From contig NZ_AKJE01000076.1 of NCBI RefSeq assembly GCF_000282495.1, positions 124,001 to 188,000 of the forward strand: 64,000 nt of DNA. The letters run 5' to 3'. Of the stretch, positions 17,560 to 25,890 are shown piece by piece. The notes under the pieces are model-generated. The model saw only the letters and a list, made by a program, of their open reading frames with translations. It ran no database searches and had not been told where the DNA came from. Position numbers and translations under genes: made by a program. Each line of letters begins with the position of its first letter. Position 1 is the stretch's first letter. The stretch comes from Pseudomonas sp. GM79 (GTDB lineage: Bacteria > Pseudomonadota > Gammaproteobacteria > Pseudomonadales > Pseudomonadaceae).

Positions 17560-18456
17560 TCACTGCTTGCCCAACGCAAAGTTGGGCAACGCGCCTACCG
17601 GTTGATTGAACTGGTACGGAATCGATACCAGCCCCAACCCGGTGTTGCGCTGCACCACGAAGTGCAGGTGCGGGCCGCTACTGTTGCCGGTGTTGCCCGA
17701 CAGCGCCAGCGCACTGCCCACCACCACGCGCTGACCTTCCCGTACGCTGACCGAACCTTTCTTGAGGTGCAGGTACACGCCCATGGTCCCGTCATCGTGC
17801 AATACCCGCACGAAATTGCCCGACGGATCGTTGCCGCGCCCGGTCTGGCCATTCTCGGTTTTCACCACCATGCCACCGCGCGCCGCGATGATCGGCGTGC
17901 CTTCGGGCATGGCGATGTCCATCGCATAACGGTTCTTCGGCCCGTAGTGGCTGTATTGGCCATTGGCGCCCTGACTCAGCCGAAACGGCCCACCGCGCCA
18001 GGGTAATGGATATCGATAGGCCATGGCGGCCCCTGCAGGGTCGCCCAGTGAATATTCGAACCTTGGGGTATACGCCAGCGGCCTTCCAGCCTTCGTCGCC
18101 TTGAGCAGCGCCAGACGAATGTTACTGCGCGCCGGCATGACCCGACGAATCGGTCGGCTCGGCGCGCCGCTGACATTATTCAGCCCGGAAAAACTCAGCT
18201 CGATCTCGACCGGCGCATACAGATCGTTGCGCACGAACACACTGTCCATGCCCCTCTGCTTCTTGATATCGAGGTACACCTGCCGCTCAAGGCGCTCGAC
18301 CATCCGGTCGCGAAAAACGAACACCTTCGCGCCTTTGGTGGGGCGGTCGCTGTAAGAGACCACGCCACTGGCGTTGGTGGACCGGTAAATCGTCATGGCC
18401 ACAGCCGAGGTGGAGGCCATGATCAGACCACAGAAAAACAGCAGGCGCGCGAGCAT
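17560..18456 (-). CDS. M23-family (LysM-less) peptidase-like periplasmic protein
   Basis: 298 residues from ATG 18456; an upstream TTG is possible. A signal peptide (LARLLFFCGLIMASTSAVA) is followed by a DUF4124-like start (TIYRSTNASGVVSYSDRP), a linker domain, and a C-terminal M23 domain (~160-298). M23 enzymes are zinc endopeptidases that cut peptidoglycan cross-links. YLHLKKGSV and GPHLHFVVQ provide the usual His residues, and NRYAMDIAMPEGTPI the metal-binding Asp. The first zinc ligand of the usual HxxxD motif is Arg here (NRYAMD), although a His lies a little earlier (YSHYG). Activity is therefore uncertain. It is unclear whether it is an enzyme or a regulator of other hydrolases. Confidence 0.8.
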   Translation of the reverse strand: MLARLLFFCGLIMASTSAVAMTIYRSTNASGVVSYSDRPTKGAKVFVFRDRMVERLERQVYLDIKKQRGMDSVFVRNDLYAPVEIELSFSGLNNVSGAPSRPIRRVMPARSNIRLALLKATKAGRPLAYTPRFEYSLGDPAGAAMAYRYPLPWRGGPFRLSQGANGQYSHYGPKNRYAMDIAMPEGTPIIAARGGMVVKTENGQTGRGNDPSGNFVRVLHDDGTMGVYLHLKKGSVSVREGQRVVVGSALALSGNTGNSSGPHLHFVVQRNTGLGLVSIPYQFNQPVGALPNFALGKQ

Positions 18457-18573
18457 GGGCAAGATTCTGTCGAGTAAGGCCTGGGAAGGAGCCTAGCAGC
18501 TGAAATGGACCAGCGTAGTCGACAGATGTTTCAAAATGGGCGGTTCAGGAGATGTGCGGTGAATGTGGTGGCC

Positions 18574-18641
18574 CCTTCGCGAGCAAGCCCGCCCCCACAT
18601 TGGAATGCATTCCAATGTGGGGGCGGGCTTGCTCGCGAAGG
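18574..18641. repeat. Perfect 68-bp REP palindrome
   Basis: Two REP cores (variant with GGGGGCGGGC) are joined by ATTGGAATG/CATTCCAAT, so the whole 68 bases equal their own reverse complement, with the centre between 18607 and 18608. It lies between the M23 gene and the REC regulator gene. Confidence 0.92.
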
Positions 18642-18663
18642 CGGACTAACAGGCGACGCTACA

Positions 18664-19614
18664 TCAAGCACCGGGTACGAAATGCTTCTGCGCGGTGCCA
18701 CGGGCGATCAGGCGGGAGATGTAGTCGAGCTTCTGCGCATCCTGGTCGACAAAGCGGAAAGTCAGTTGCAGCCATTCGCTGTCGGGTTTCGGCTCGAAGG
18801 CGACGATGGCGTGCAGGTAGCCGTTGAGCCGGGCGATTTCAGCGTTATCGCCCTGCTCCAGGTCGAGCACGGCGCTGTCGAGGACTTGCGGCAGCGTGTC
18901 GGTGCGTTTCACCACCAGCAGCGCTTCCTTGATGCTCAAGGCCTTGATCACGCATTGCTGAGTGCCGCTTGGCAGGCGCAGTTGGCCTTGGCCACGACCG
19001 CCGGCTGATGCTGCGGAGGCAGCAGGCGCCTTGATCGGCGGGCTGTTAAGCAAGCCGCGAGACGGTGCAGCGGCCGGGGCTGGCGCGGCGGCGACGGGTT
19101 TGGCGAACGGATTGACCGGTGCCGCCGATGGCGCGGTGATCGCTGCCTTGCCACCAGTGAGTGCGCTAAGGGAATCGTTGCCGAACGCCGAGTTCATTTT
19201 GGTCGGAGCGCTGTTCATCAAGGTGTCGAGCTTGCCGACCTTGTTCAGTGCCTGCTTGACCTTGGTCAGCAGTTGCTCGTTGGTGAACGGCTTGCTGACG
19301 TAGCCCGAAACCCCGGCCTGAATCGCCTGGACGACGTTCTCTTTGTCGCCACGGCTGGTGACCATCACGAACGGCATGGTCTTGAGGTTGTCCTGCTCGC
19401 GGCACCAGGTCAGCAGTTCAAGACCGGACATTTCCGGCATTTCCCAGTCGCACAGAACCAGGTCGAATGCTTCTTTGGCCAGCATGGCCTGGGCCTTTTT
19501 GCCGTTGACTGCATCTTCGGTCCGGATCCCCGGGAAGTAGTTGCGCAGGCACTTCTTCACCAGGTCACGAATGAACGACGCATCGTCCACGACCAACACA
19601 CTGATCTTGCTCAT
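18664..19614 (-). CDS. Response regulator, receiver plus PilZ-like C-terminal domain
   Basis: 316 residues from ATG 19614. Receiver domain 1-125: ISVLVVDDASFIRDLV, phosphoacceptor in LVLCDWEMPEMSGLELL (Asp ~55), MVTSRGDKE and GYVSKPFTNEQL. A Pro/Ala-rich linker (APAPAAAPSRG, about 165-205) follows. The last ~110 residues (LRLPSGTQQCVIKALSIKEALLVVKR...) look like a PilZ-type beta barrel, without an obvious RxxxR c-di-GMP signature. No kinase gene is adjacent. The receiver is CheY-like (DDASFIRDLV), so a chemotaxis or surface-sensing partner is possible. It lies between the M23 gene and phoU, on the same strand as both but separated by a terminator from phoU. Confidence 0.85.
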   Translation of the reverse strand: MSKISVLVVDDASFIRDLVKKCLRNYFPGIRTEDAVNGKKAQAMLAKEAFDLVLCDWEMPEMSGLELLTWCREQDNLKTMPFVMVTSRGDKENVVQAIQAGVSGYVSKPFTNEQLLTKVKQALNKVGKLDTLMNSAPTKMNSAFGNDSLSALTGGKAAITAPSAAPVNPFAKPVAAAPAPAAAPSRGLLNSPPIKAPAASAASAGGRGQGQLRLPSGTQQCVIKALSIKEALLVVKRTDTLPQVLDSAVLDLEQGDNAEIARLNGYLHAIVAFEPKPDSEWLQLTFRFVDQDAQKLDYISRLIARGTAQKHFVPGA

Positions 19615-19749
19615 CCAACACCCCTTTAAAAATCCCGGCAAGCATAACGCTGGCTGATGGCACTTTGCCAAAACTCTTCAGTCACGCCGGGACTTTTCGT
19701 TCGCGGGTGCTGCTTTTCTAATCGGCTTTTCAATACGAAGGCCACGCAA

Positions 19750-19784
19750 ACAAAAACGCCCGGCCAAAGGGCCGGGCGCTTTCC
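19750..19784 (-). terminator. Intrinsic terminator of the pst-phoU operon
   Basis: CGCCCGGCC pairs with GGCCGGGCG around an AAAG loop, followed on the minus strand by GTTTTTG. It lies 12 bases after the phoU stop. Confidence 0.88.
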
Positions 19785-19795
19785 TAGGGGCAATC

Positions 19796-20557
19796 TTACT
19801 TATCGTCAGCTTTGCCCGGAACATTAGCGGTTTCGGCACTTGTGCCTTCAACTTCTTCCTTCATGCGCTTGAGACCCAAGTGACGCACGTCGGTGCCGCG
19901 CACCAGGTAAATCACCAGCTCCGAGATGTTGCGCGCGTGGTCACCGATTCGCTCCAGCGAACGAAGGACCCAGATAATGCTCAAGACCCGCGAGATAGAG
20001 CGAGGGTCTTCCATCATGTAAGTGGCCAGCTCGCGCAGCGCGGTCTTGTATTCGCGGTCGATGATCTTGTCGTACTGCGCCACCGACAACGCGAGATCGG
20101 CGTCGAAGCGGGCAAACGCGTCCAGCGCATCGCGAACCATGTTGCGCACCTGGTCGCCGATGTGGCGAACCTCGACGTAACCGCGCGGCGCTTCACCTTC
20201 TTCGCACAACTGAATGGCACGACGGGCGATCTTGGTGGCTTCGTCGCCGATGCGCTCCAGGTCGATCACCGATTTGGAGATGCTGATGATCAGACGCAAG
20301 TCCGACGCCGCCGGCTGACGACGGGCCAGAATGCGCAGGCATTCTTCGTCGATGTTGCGTTCCATCTGGTTGATCTGGTCGTCGATCTCACGCACTTGCT
20401 GGGCCAGGCCGGAGTCGGCCTCGATCAACGCGGTGACCGCGTCGTTGACCTGCTTCTCGACCAGCCCGCCCATGGCCAGGAGGTGGCTGCGCACTTCCTC
20501 GAGCTCAGCGTTGAACTGCTGGGAGATGTGATGGGTAAGGCCTTCTTTACTAATCAT
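19796..20557 (-). CDS. phoU: Phosphate signalling protein PhoU
   Basis: 253 residues from ATG 20557 (MISKEGLTHHISQQFNAELEEVR); an earlier in-frame ATG lies in the repeat and is unlikely. All-helical, two PhoU repeats with the metal-binding signatures EDEC-like DEECLRILARRQPAASDLRLI and DPRSISRVLSIIWVLRSLERIGDHARNI. It links the Pst transporter to PhoR: with phosphate plentiful it keeps PhoR in its inactive state. It is the last gene of pstC-pstA-pstB-phoU; a hairpin-forming repeat lies between it and pstB, which could lower its expression or stabilise the upstream message. Confidence 0.96.
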   Translation of the reverse strand: MISKEGLTHHISQQFNAELEEVRSHLLAMGGLVEKQVNDAVTALIEADSGLAQQVREIDDQINQMERNIDEECLRILARRQPAASDLRLIISISKSVIDLERIGDEATKIARRAIQLCEEGEAPRGYVEVRHIGDQVRNMVRDALDAFARFDADLALSVAQYDKIIDREYKTALRELATYMMEDPRSISRVLSIIWVLRSLERIGDHARNISELVIYLVRGTDVRHLGLKRMKEEVEGTSAETANVPGKADDK

Positions 20558-20576
20558 CTTGTTCGCTCCGCGAAAG

Positions 20577-20672
20577 TTGCAAGCTTCAAGCTGCAAGCTT
20601 CAAGCAGTTATGTATAAGTCCTGAAATCGCACCGCTTCTTTCTGGCCGCTTGCAGCTTGACGCTTGCGGCTG
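20577..20672. repeat. Inverted repeat of the CAAGCTTCAAGCTGCAAG family
   Basis: GCAAGCTTCAAGCTGCAAGC repeated on the left faces GCTTGCAGCTTG and relatives on the right. It fills the pstB-phoU gap and is a second copy of the element between phoB and phoR. Confidence 0.8.
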
Positions 20673-20677
20673 TACGG

Positions 20678-21511
20678 CTAGCCGTACCGTCCTGTGATGT
20701 AGTCTTCGGTCTGCTTCTTCGCCGGATTGGTGAACAGAGTGTCGGTATCGCCGAATTCCACCAGTTTGCCCATGTACATGAACGCCGTGTAGTCGGAAAC
20801 CCGCGCGGCCTGTTGCATGTTGTGGGTCACGATAACAATGGTGAACTTGGATTTCAGTTCGTAGATCAGCTCTTCGACTTTCAGCGTGGAGATCGGGTCG
20901 AGTGCCGAGCATGGTTCGTCGAGCAGCAATACTTCCGGCTCCACGGCGATGGTGCGGGCAATCACCAGACGTTGCTGCTGACCACCGGACAGGCCGAGTG
21001 CCGACTCGTGCAAACGGTCTTTGACTTCGTCCCACAGCGCCGCGCCTTTCAACGCCCACTCGACGGCTTCGTCGAGGATGCGTTTCTTGTTGATGCCCTG
21101 GATGCGCAAACCGTAAACCACGTTTTCGTAGATGGTTTTCGGGAACGGGTTAGGCTTCTGGAACACCATGCCGACCCGGCGACGCAGCTCGGCCACGTCC
21201 TCGCCCTTGCGGTAGATGTTGTTGCCGTAGAGGTTGATCGCGCCTTCGACGCGGCAGCCGTCCACCAGGTCGTTCATGCGGTTGAAGGTGCGCAGCAGCG
21301 TGGACTTGCCGCAGCCGGACGGGCCGATGAAGGCCGTCACACGCTGCTTCGGGATGTTCATGCTGACGTCGAACAGCGCCTGCTTGTCGCCATAGAACAG
21401 GCTCAGGCCCGGCACTTCGATGGCCACGGTTTCCTGCTCGAGGCTCAGGCTCTGTTTGTCGCGGCCCAGGGCCGACATGTTGATGCCGTGAGTATGTGCT
21501 TCGTGCTGCAT
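20678..21511 (-). CDS. pstB: Phosphate ABC transporter ATPase PstB
   Basis: 277 residues. Walker A AFIGPSGCGKSTLLRT (~65-80), Q-loop VFQKPNPFP, signature LSGGQQQRL, Walker B LLLDEPCSALDP, D-loop and switch His in VIVTHNMQQA. Energises phosphate import through PstC-PstA at the inner membrane. N-terminal ~20 residues (MQHEAHTHGINMSALGRDK) extend beyond the typical PstB start, as in other pseudomonads; ATG 21511 has GGGAGGC upstream, with the start in agreement. Third gene of the pst operon. Confidence 0.97.
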   Translation of the reverse strand: MQHEAHTHGINMSALGRDKQSLSLEQETVAIEVPGLSLFYGDKQALFDVSMNIPKQRVTAFIGPSGCGKSTLLRTFNRMNDLVDGCRVEGAINLYGNNIYRKGEDVAELRRRVGMVFQKPNPFPKTIYENVVYGLRIQGINKKRILDEAVEWALKGAALWDEVKDRLHESALGLSGGQQQRLVIARTIAVEPEVLLLDEPCSALDPISTLKVEELIYELKSKFTIVIVTHNMQQAARVSDYTAFMYMGKLVEFGDTDTLFTNPAKKQTEDYITGRYG

Positions 21512-21593
21512 GGGAGGCTCCCTGTGCTAACAAATTCGGTTCGGGACGCCACTTGTGGCATGCCCAATAAATGTTCGGTTGGACGCGATCCAG

Positions 21594-21684
21594 TGTGGGA
21601 GCGGGCTTGCTCGCGAAGAGGTCAGCACATTCAACATCAATGCTGCCTGACCCACCGCTTTCGCGAGCAAGCCCGCTCCCACAT
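21594..21684. repeat. REP doublet
   Basis: An inverted pair of REP cores inside the pstA-pstB gap, ending 5 bases before the pstA stop codon. Within an operon such a hairpin commonly protects the upstream message from decay. Confidence 0.9.
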
Positions 21685-21689
21685 GGAAA

Positions 21690-23360
21690 TCAGCTATCCA
21701 GCGCTTTGTATTTTTCGCGCAGGTGGTTACGGATATAAACCGCCGACAAGTTGAGCGTGGCGATCACCAGCACCAGCAGCAATGCGGTGGCGTACACCAG
21801 TGGCCGCGCGGCTTCGACGTTCGGGCTCTGGAAGCCGACGTCATAAATGTGGAAGCCCAAGTGCATGATCTTCTGGTCCAGGTGCAAGTACGGGTAGTTG
21901 CCATCCAGCGGCAGCGACGGCGCCAGTTTCACCACACCCACCAGCATCAGCGGCGCCACTTCACCGGCGGCACGGGCCACGGCGAGGATCATGCCGGTCA
22001 TCATCGCCGGGCTGGCCATCGGCAGCACGATCTTCCACAAGGTTTCGGCCTTGGTCGCGCCGAGGGCCAACGAGCCTTCACGCACGGTGCGAGGAATCCG
22101 CGCCAGGCCTTCTTCGGTGGCCACGATCACCACCGGCACAGCCAGCAGTGCCAGGGTCAGCGAGGCCCAGAGCAGGCCCGGCGTACCAAAGGTCGGTGCC
22201 GGCAGTGCTTCAGGGAAGAACAACCGGTCGACCGAACCGCCGAGCACGTAGACGAAGAAGCCCAGACCGAACACACCGTAAACGATGGCCGGAACACCCG
22301 CCAGGTTGTTCACCGCGATGCGGATCAGGCGAGTCATCGGCCCCTGACGTGCATATTCACGCAGGTAGACCGCCGCCAGCACGCCGAACGGCGTCACGAT
22401 CATCGCCATGATCAGGGTCATCATCACGGTGCCGAAAATCGCCGGGAAAATCCCGCCTTCGGTGTTCGCTTCACGCGGGTCATCACTGAGGAATTCCCAG
22501 ACCTTGCTGAAGTAGAAGCCGATCTTGGTGAAGGTGCCCATGGCGTTCGGCTGGTAGGCGTGAACCACTTTGCCAATGCCGATTTCGACTTCTTTGCCGT
22601 TCGCATCGCGGGCGGTCAGGCTGTCGCGGTTGAACTGAGCGTGCAGATCATTCAGACGCGCTTCGATGTCCTGATAACGGGCATTCAGTTCGGCGCGCTC
22701 GGATTCCAGATCCGCTTGCGCGGCAGCGTCGAGACGACCGGCCAGTTCCAGTTTGCGACCCTGCAGACGCACGCGTTCGAGACCCGCGTTGATCGCGCCG
22801 ATGTCGACCTTTTCCAGAGTCTTGAGCTGTGCGGCGAGCTGGTTGACGCGATCCACGCGCGCCTGCAACTCAGGCCATGCGGCCTCGCCTTCAGCGATGA
22901 CCTTGCCATCCTGTTTGACGTTGACCAGGTAGCCGTAGAAATTGCCCCACTCGCGACGCTCGATGGCCATCAGCTCAGGCGGGGTTTTCTGGTTGGTCAG
23001 CCACTCGCCGACAATCCAGGTGAAGTCGGTGCCATTCAGATCACGGTTGCCGACCTTGATCAGCTCGCGGGTCATGAACTCCGGGCCTTGATCGGGCACC
23101 GGCAGGCCAGCGCTTTTCAGGCGCTCGCGTGGCACTTCTTCCTTCTGCACCACTTCGCCGATGACAAGGTGGTTGGCTTGGCCCGGCACGTCATAACTGG
23201 CGTGGATCAGGTCCGCCGGCCAGAAGTGACCCAGACCGCGCACGGCAATCACCGCCAGCAGGCCAATGGTCATGATGACCGCAATGGACACCGCGCCACC
23301 GCTGATCCAGACGCCGGGGGCGCCGCTCTTGAACCATCCATTCAGGGAGTTCTGTTTCAC
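21690..23360 (-). CDS. pstA: Phosphate ABC transporter permease PstA (with large periplasmic insert)
   Basis: 556 residues from GTG 23360, much longer than the ~296 of E. coli PstA. After the first membrane helix (VSIAVIMTIGLLAVIAVRGL) comes an insert of about 240 residues. It includes a heptad-rich helical stretch (LQARVDRVNQLAAQLKTLEKVD to ARLNDLHAQFN) likely to form a coiled coil in the periplasm. The transport domain (~300-556) has five further helices and the EAA motif (VREGSLALGATKAETLWKIVLPMASPAMM), which contacts PstB. Starts 16 bases after pstC. Long Pst permeases of this type are common to pseudomonads; the function of the insert is not known to me. Confidence 0.94.
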   Translation of the reverse strand: MKQNSLNGWFKSGAPGVWISGGAVSIAVIMTIGLLAVIAVRGLGHFWPADLIHASYDVPGQANHLVIGEVVQKEEVPRERLKSAGLPVPDQGPEFMTRELIKVGNRDLNGTDFTWIVGEWLTNQKTPPELMAIERREWGNFYGYLVNVKQDGKVIAEGEAAWPELQARVDRVNQLAAQLKTLEKVDIGAINAGLERVRLQGRKLELAGRLDAAAQADLESERAELNARYQDIEARLNDLHAQFNRDSLTARDANGKEVEIGIGKVVHAYQPNAMGTFTKIGFYFSKVWEFLSDDPREANTEGGIFPAIFGTVMMTLIMAMIVTPFGVLAAVYLREYARQGPMTRLIRIAVNNLAGVPAIVYGVFGLGFFVYVLGGSVDRLFFPEALPAPTFGTPGLLWASLTLALLAVPVVIVATEEGLARIPRTVREGSLALGATKAETLWKIVLPMASPAMMTGMILAVARAAGEVAPLMLVGVVKLAPSLPLDGNYPYLHLDQKIMHLGFHIYDVGFQSPNVEAARPLVYATALLLVLVIATLNLSAVYIRNHLREKYKALDS

Positions 23361-23375
23361 AGACTTCTACCTTTC

Positions 23376-25658
23376 TTAAAGCGACGAGTATTTCTTGCGC
23401 AGACGCTGACGAATCAGTTCCGCGAGGGTGTTCATGATGAAGGTGAACAACAGCAGCACCAGCGCCGAGAGGAACAGCACGCGGTAGTGGCTGCCGCCGA
23501 CTTCCGATTCGGGCATTTCCACCGCAACGTTGGCCGCCAGGGTGCGCAGGCCTTCGAACAGGTTCATTTCCATGACCGGGGTGTTACCGGTGGCCATCAG
23601 CACGATCATGGTTTCACCCACCGCGCGGCCCATGCCGATCATCAGCGCCGAGAAAATGCCCGGGCTGGCGGTGAGGATCACCACGCGGGTCATGGTCTGC
23701 CACGGTGTGGCACCGAGGGCCAGGGAGCCCAGGGTCAGGCCGCGAGGCACGCTGAACACGGCATCTTCGGCGATGGAATAGATGTTCGGAATGACCGCGA
23801 AGCCCATGGCCAGACCGACCACCAAGGCGTTGCGCTGGTCGTAGGTGATGCCCAGATCGTGGGAGATCCACATGCGCATGTCGCCGCCGAAGAACCAGGT
23901 TTCCATGTACGGGCTCATGTACAGCGACAGCCAGCCCACAAACAGAATCACCGGGATCAGGATTGCGCTTTCCCAGCCGTCCGGCACTTTCAGGCGGATG
24001 GACTCAGGCAGGCGACTGAAGACGAAACCCGCCACCAGAATGCCGATCGGCAGGAGCATCAGCAGGCTGAAGATGCCGGGCAAATGCCCTTCGACATACG
24101 GCGCCAGGAACAGGCCGGCGAAGAAGCCGAGGATCACCGTCGGCATCGCTTCCATCAGCTCGATCACCGGTTTGACCTTGCGACGCATGCCCGGGGCCAT
24201 GAAGTACGCGGTGTAGATCGCGGCGGCAACGGCCAGTGGCGCGGCCAACAGCATCGCGTAGAACGCAGCTTTCAGGGTACCGAAGGTCAGCGGCGAGAGG
24301 CTCAGCTTGGGCTCGAAGTCGGTGTTGGCCGCGGTCGATTGCCAGACGTATTTAGGCTCGTCGTAGTTCTCGTACCAGACCTTGCTCCACAACGCGCTCC
24401 ACGAGACTTCCGGGTGCGGGTTGTCGAGCAGCAACGGTTGCAGCTTGTCGCCCTGCTCCACGATCACGCGGTTGGCCCGTGGCGACATGCCGAAAAGGCC
24501 TTGGCCGTCGACCACCTGATCCACCAGCAAAGTGCGGTGAGCGGTGCTGTGGAACACGCCCAGTTTGCCGGACGCATCGAGGGCAACGAAGCCTTTACGA
24601 CGTTCTTCAGCGGTGATTTCAACGACCGGCGCAGTGCCCATCTGAAAAGTACGAATCTGCTTCAGACGCTGCTCGCCATCCGGGTCGCGAGCCATGAACC
24701 ACTGGGCGAGACCACCCTTGGAGTTGCCGACGATCAGCGAGATGCCGCCCAGCAATTGAGTACTGGCGGTCACTTCGGCATTGCCATCTTCGAGCAACTT
24801 GTAGCGCCCGTTGAGGCTCTTGTCGCGCAGGCTGAAAACGTCGGCCTGAGCGCGGCCATTGACCACGTACAACCACTGCTGACGCGGGTCGATGAAGATG
24901 TTCTTCACCGGCTCGGTCATTTGCGGCAGTTCGATGCGCTTCTGCTCGTTGGTGACTTCGCCGGTCATCATGTTTTCTTCGCTGGTCAGCGAGATGACAT
25001 GCAACTGCGCACCGCTGGCGCCGGCCAGCAGCAGGGTCGAATCGTTAGCGTTGACGCTGACGTGCTCCAGAGCGCCACCCGCCTCGTTCAGCACGATAGG
25101 CGTTTCGCCGTACGGGTATTCGATGGCCGGCGAGATGGTTTTCTTGCCTTCCGGGTAGCTGACTTTATAGGTGTGACGAAACACCAGCGCCTGACCGTTG
25201 GACAAACCCACCGCCACCAATGGCTGGCCAGGTTGATCTTCTCCGATGGAGGTCACGCTGGTACCGGCCGGAATCGGCAGGTCGACGCGGCGCAGCTCGG
25301 CGCCAGTGTCGATATCAAAGAACAATGCCTGGCCCTTGTCGGAAACCCGCATGGCGACCTGGTTCTGCTCTTCGATGGAGATCATCAGCGGCTTGCCGGC
25401 GTCTTGCATCCAGGTGGGCGTGATGGCGTCTTTGGCGGTCAGGTCGGCCCCCTGGAACAGCGGCGCGACGACGTAACCGAGGAAGAAAAAGATCAGGGTG
25501 ATCGCGGCAAGAACGGCGAGGCCGCCGACGAGGACGTACCAGCGGGTCAGGCGATCTTTCAGCGCACGAATACGGCGCTTGCGTTGCAGCTCAGGCGTAT
25601 TGAAGTCAATTCGCTTGGGGGGATTTGTAGTCATGGTGGAGTTGGCCAGATCATTCAT
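23376..25658 (-). CDS. pstC: Phosphate ABC transporter permease PstC (with large periplasmic domain)
   Basis: 760 residues from ATG 25658; a GTG two codons earlier is possible. E. coli PstC has 319. One helix at ~40-65 (YVLVGGLAVLAAITLIFFFLGYVV) is followed by ~370 residues that read like a beta-propeller: repeated short units such as GQALFFDIDTGAELRRV, QPLVAVGLSNGQALVFR, STLLLAGASGAQLHVI, QWLYVVNGRAQADVFSL and KGFVALDASGKLGVFHS. The transport domain (~440-760) carries the other helices and the EAA motif (GSLALGATPWQTMTRVVILTASPGI). A Pho box lies 23 bases upstream, so the permease operon has its own PhoB-driven promoter, separate from pstS. Confidence 0.94.
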   Translation of the reverse strand: MNDLANSTMTTNPPKRIDFNTPELQRKRRIRALKDRLTRWYVLVGGLAVLAAITLIFFFLGYVVAPLFQGADLTAKDAITPTWMQDAGKPLMISIEEQNQVAMRVSDKGQALFFDIDTGAELRRVDLPIPAGTSVTSIGEDQPGQPLVAVGLSNGQALVFRHTYKVSYPEGKKTISPAIEYPYGETPIVLNEAGGALEHVSVNANDSTLLLAGASGAQLHVISLTSEENMMTGEVTNEQKRIELPQMTEPVKNIFIDPRQQWLYVVNGRAQADVFSLRDKSLNGRYKLLEDGNAEVTASTQLLGGISLIVGNSKGGLAQWFMARDPDGEQRLKQIRTFQMGTAPVVEITAEERRKGFVALDASGKLGVFHSTAHRTLLVDQVVDGQGLFGMSPRANRVIVEQGDKLQPLLLDNPHPEVSWSALWSKVWYENYDEPKYVWQSTAANTDFEPKLSLSPLTFGTLKAAFYAMLLAAPLAVAAAIYTAYFMAPGMRRKVKPVIELMEAMPTVILGFFAGLFLAPYVEGHLPGIFSLLMLLPIGILVAGFVFSRLPESIRLKVPDGWESAILIPVILFVGWLSLYMSPYMETWFFGGDMRMWISHDLGITYDQRNALVVGLAMGFAVIPNIYSIAEDAVFSVPRGLTLGSLALGATPWQTMTRVVILTASPGIFSALMIGMGRAVGETMIVLMATGNTPVMEMNLFEGLRTLAANVAVEMPESEVGGSHYRVLFLSALVLLLFTFIMNTLAELIRQRLRKKYSSL

Positions 25659-25680
25659 GCGCACACCCTAGCGATCCTGT

Positions 25681-25698
25681 ATGACAGAAAGATGACAA
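25681..25698 (-). promoter_or_regulatory. Pho box of pstC
   Basis: On the minus strand TTGTCAT-CTTT-CTGTCAT, an almost perfect PhoB site, ending 22 bases before the pstC start. Confidence 0.88.
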
Positions 25699-25757
25699 TG
25701 CAGTGACGCAACAAATCCGCCGCGGGAGAAACCGGCAGCGGAGTAAAAATTGGGGGG

Positions 25758-25862
25758 TGTGTAGGAGCTGTCGAGGGAACCGAGGCTGCGATCTTTTGAC
25801 CTTGCAATTGGAAAGCCAGATCAAAAGATCGCAGCCTCGGTTCCCTCGACAGCTCCTACACA
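25758..25862. repeat. Long inverted repeat, AAAAGATCGCAGCCT family
   Basis: TGTAGGAGCTGTCGAGGGAA... faces its inverted copy ...TTCCCTCGACAGCTCCTACA, with AAAAGATCGCAG inner arms and a ~20-base loop. It lies between pstS and pstC. Relatives at 45931-46006 and 48690-48722. Confidence 0.88.
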
Positions 25863-25884
25863 GGTCCGGGTTTAGCCCGGACCT
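25862..25884 (-). terminator. Hairpin just after pstS
   Basis: AGGTCCGGG/CCCGGACCT, a perfect 9-bp stem 7 bases past the pstS stop, but without a T run. Together with the adjacent long repeat it probably marks the 3' end of the abundant pstS message. Confidence 0.55.
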
Positions 25885-25890
25885 AGGGTT

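Noticed and set aside
21723..25706. A 1327-codon open frame on the + strand, antisense to pstA-pstC
   Set aside because: Composition rich in His, Arg and Gln as typical for the reverse frame of high-GC genes; no ribosome site and no family resemblance; the Pst genes on the other strand are certain.
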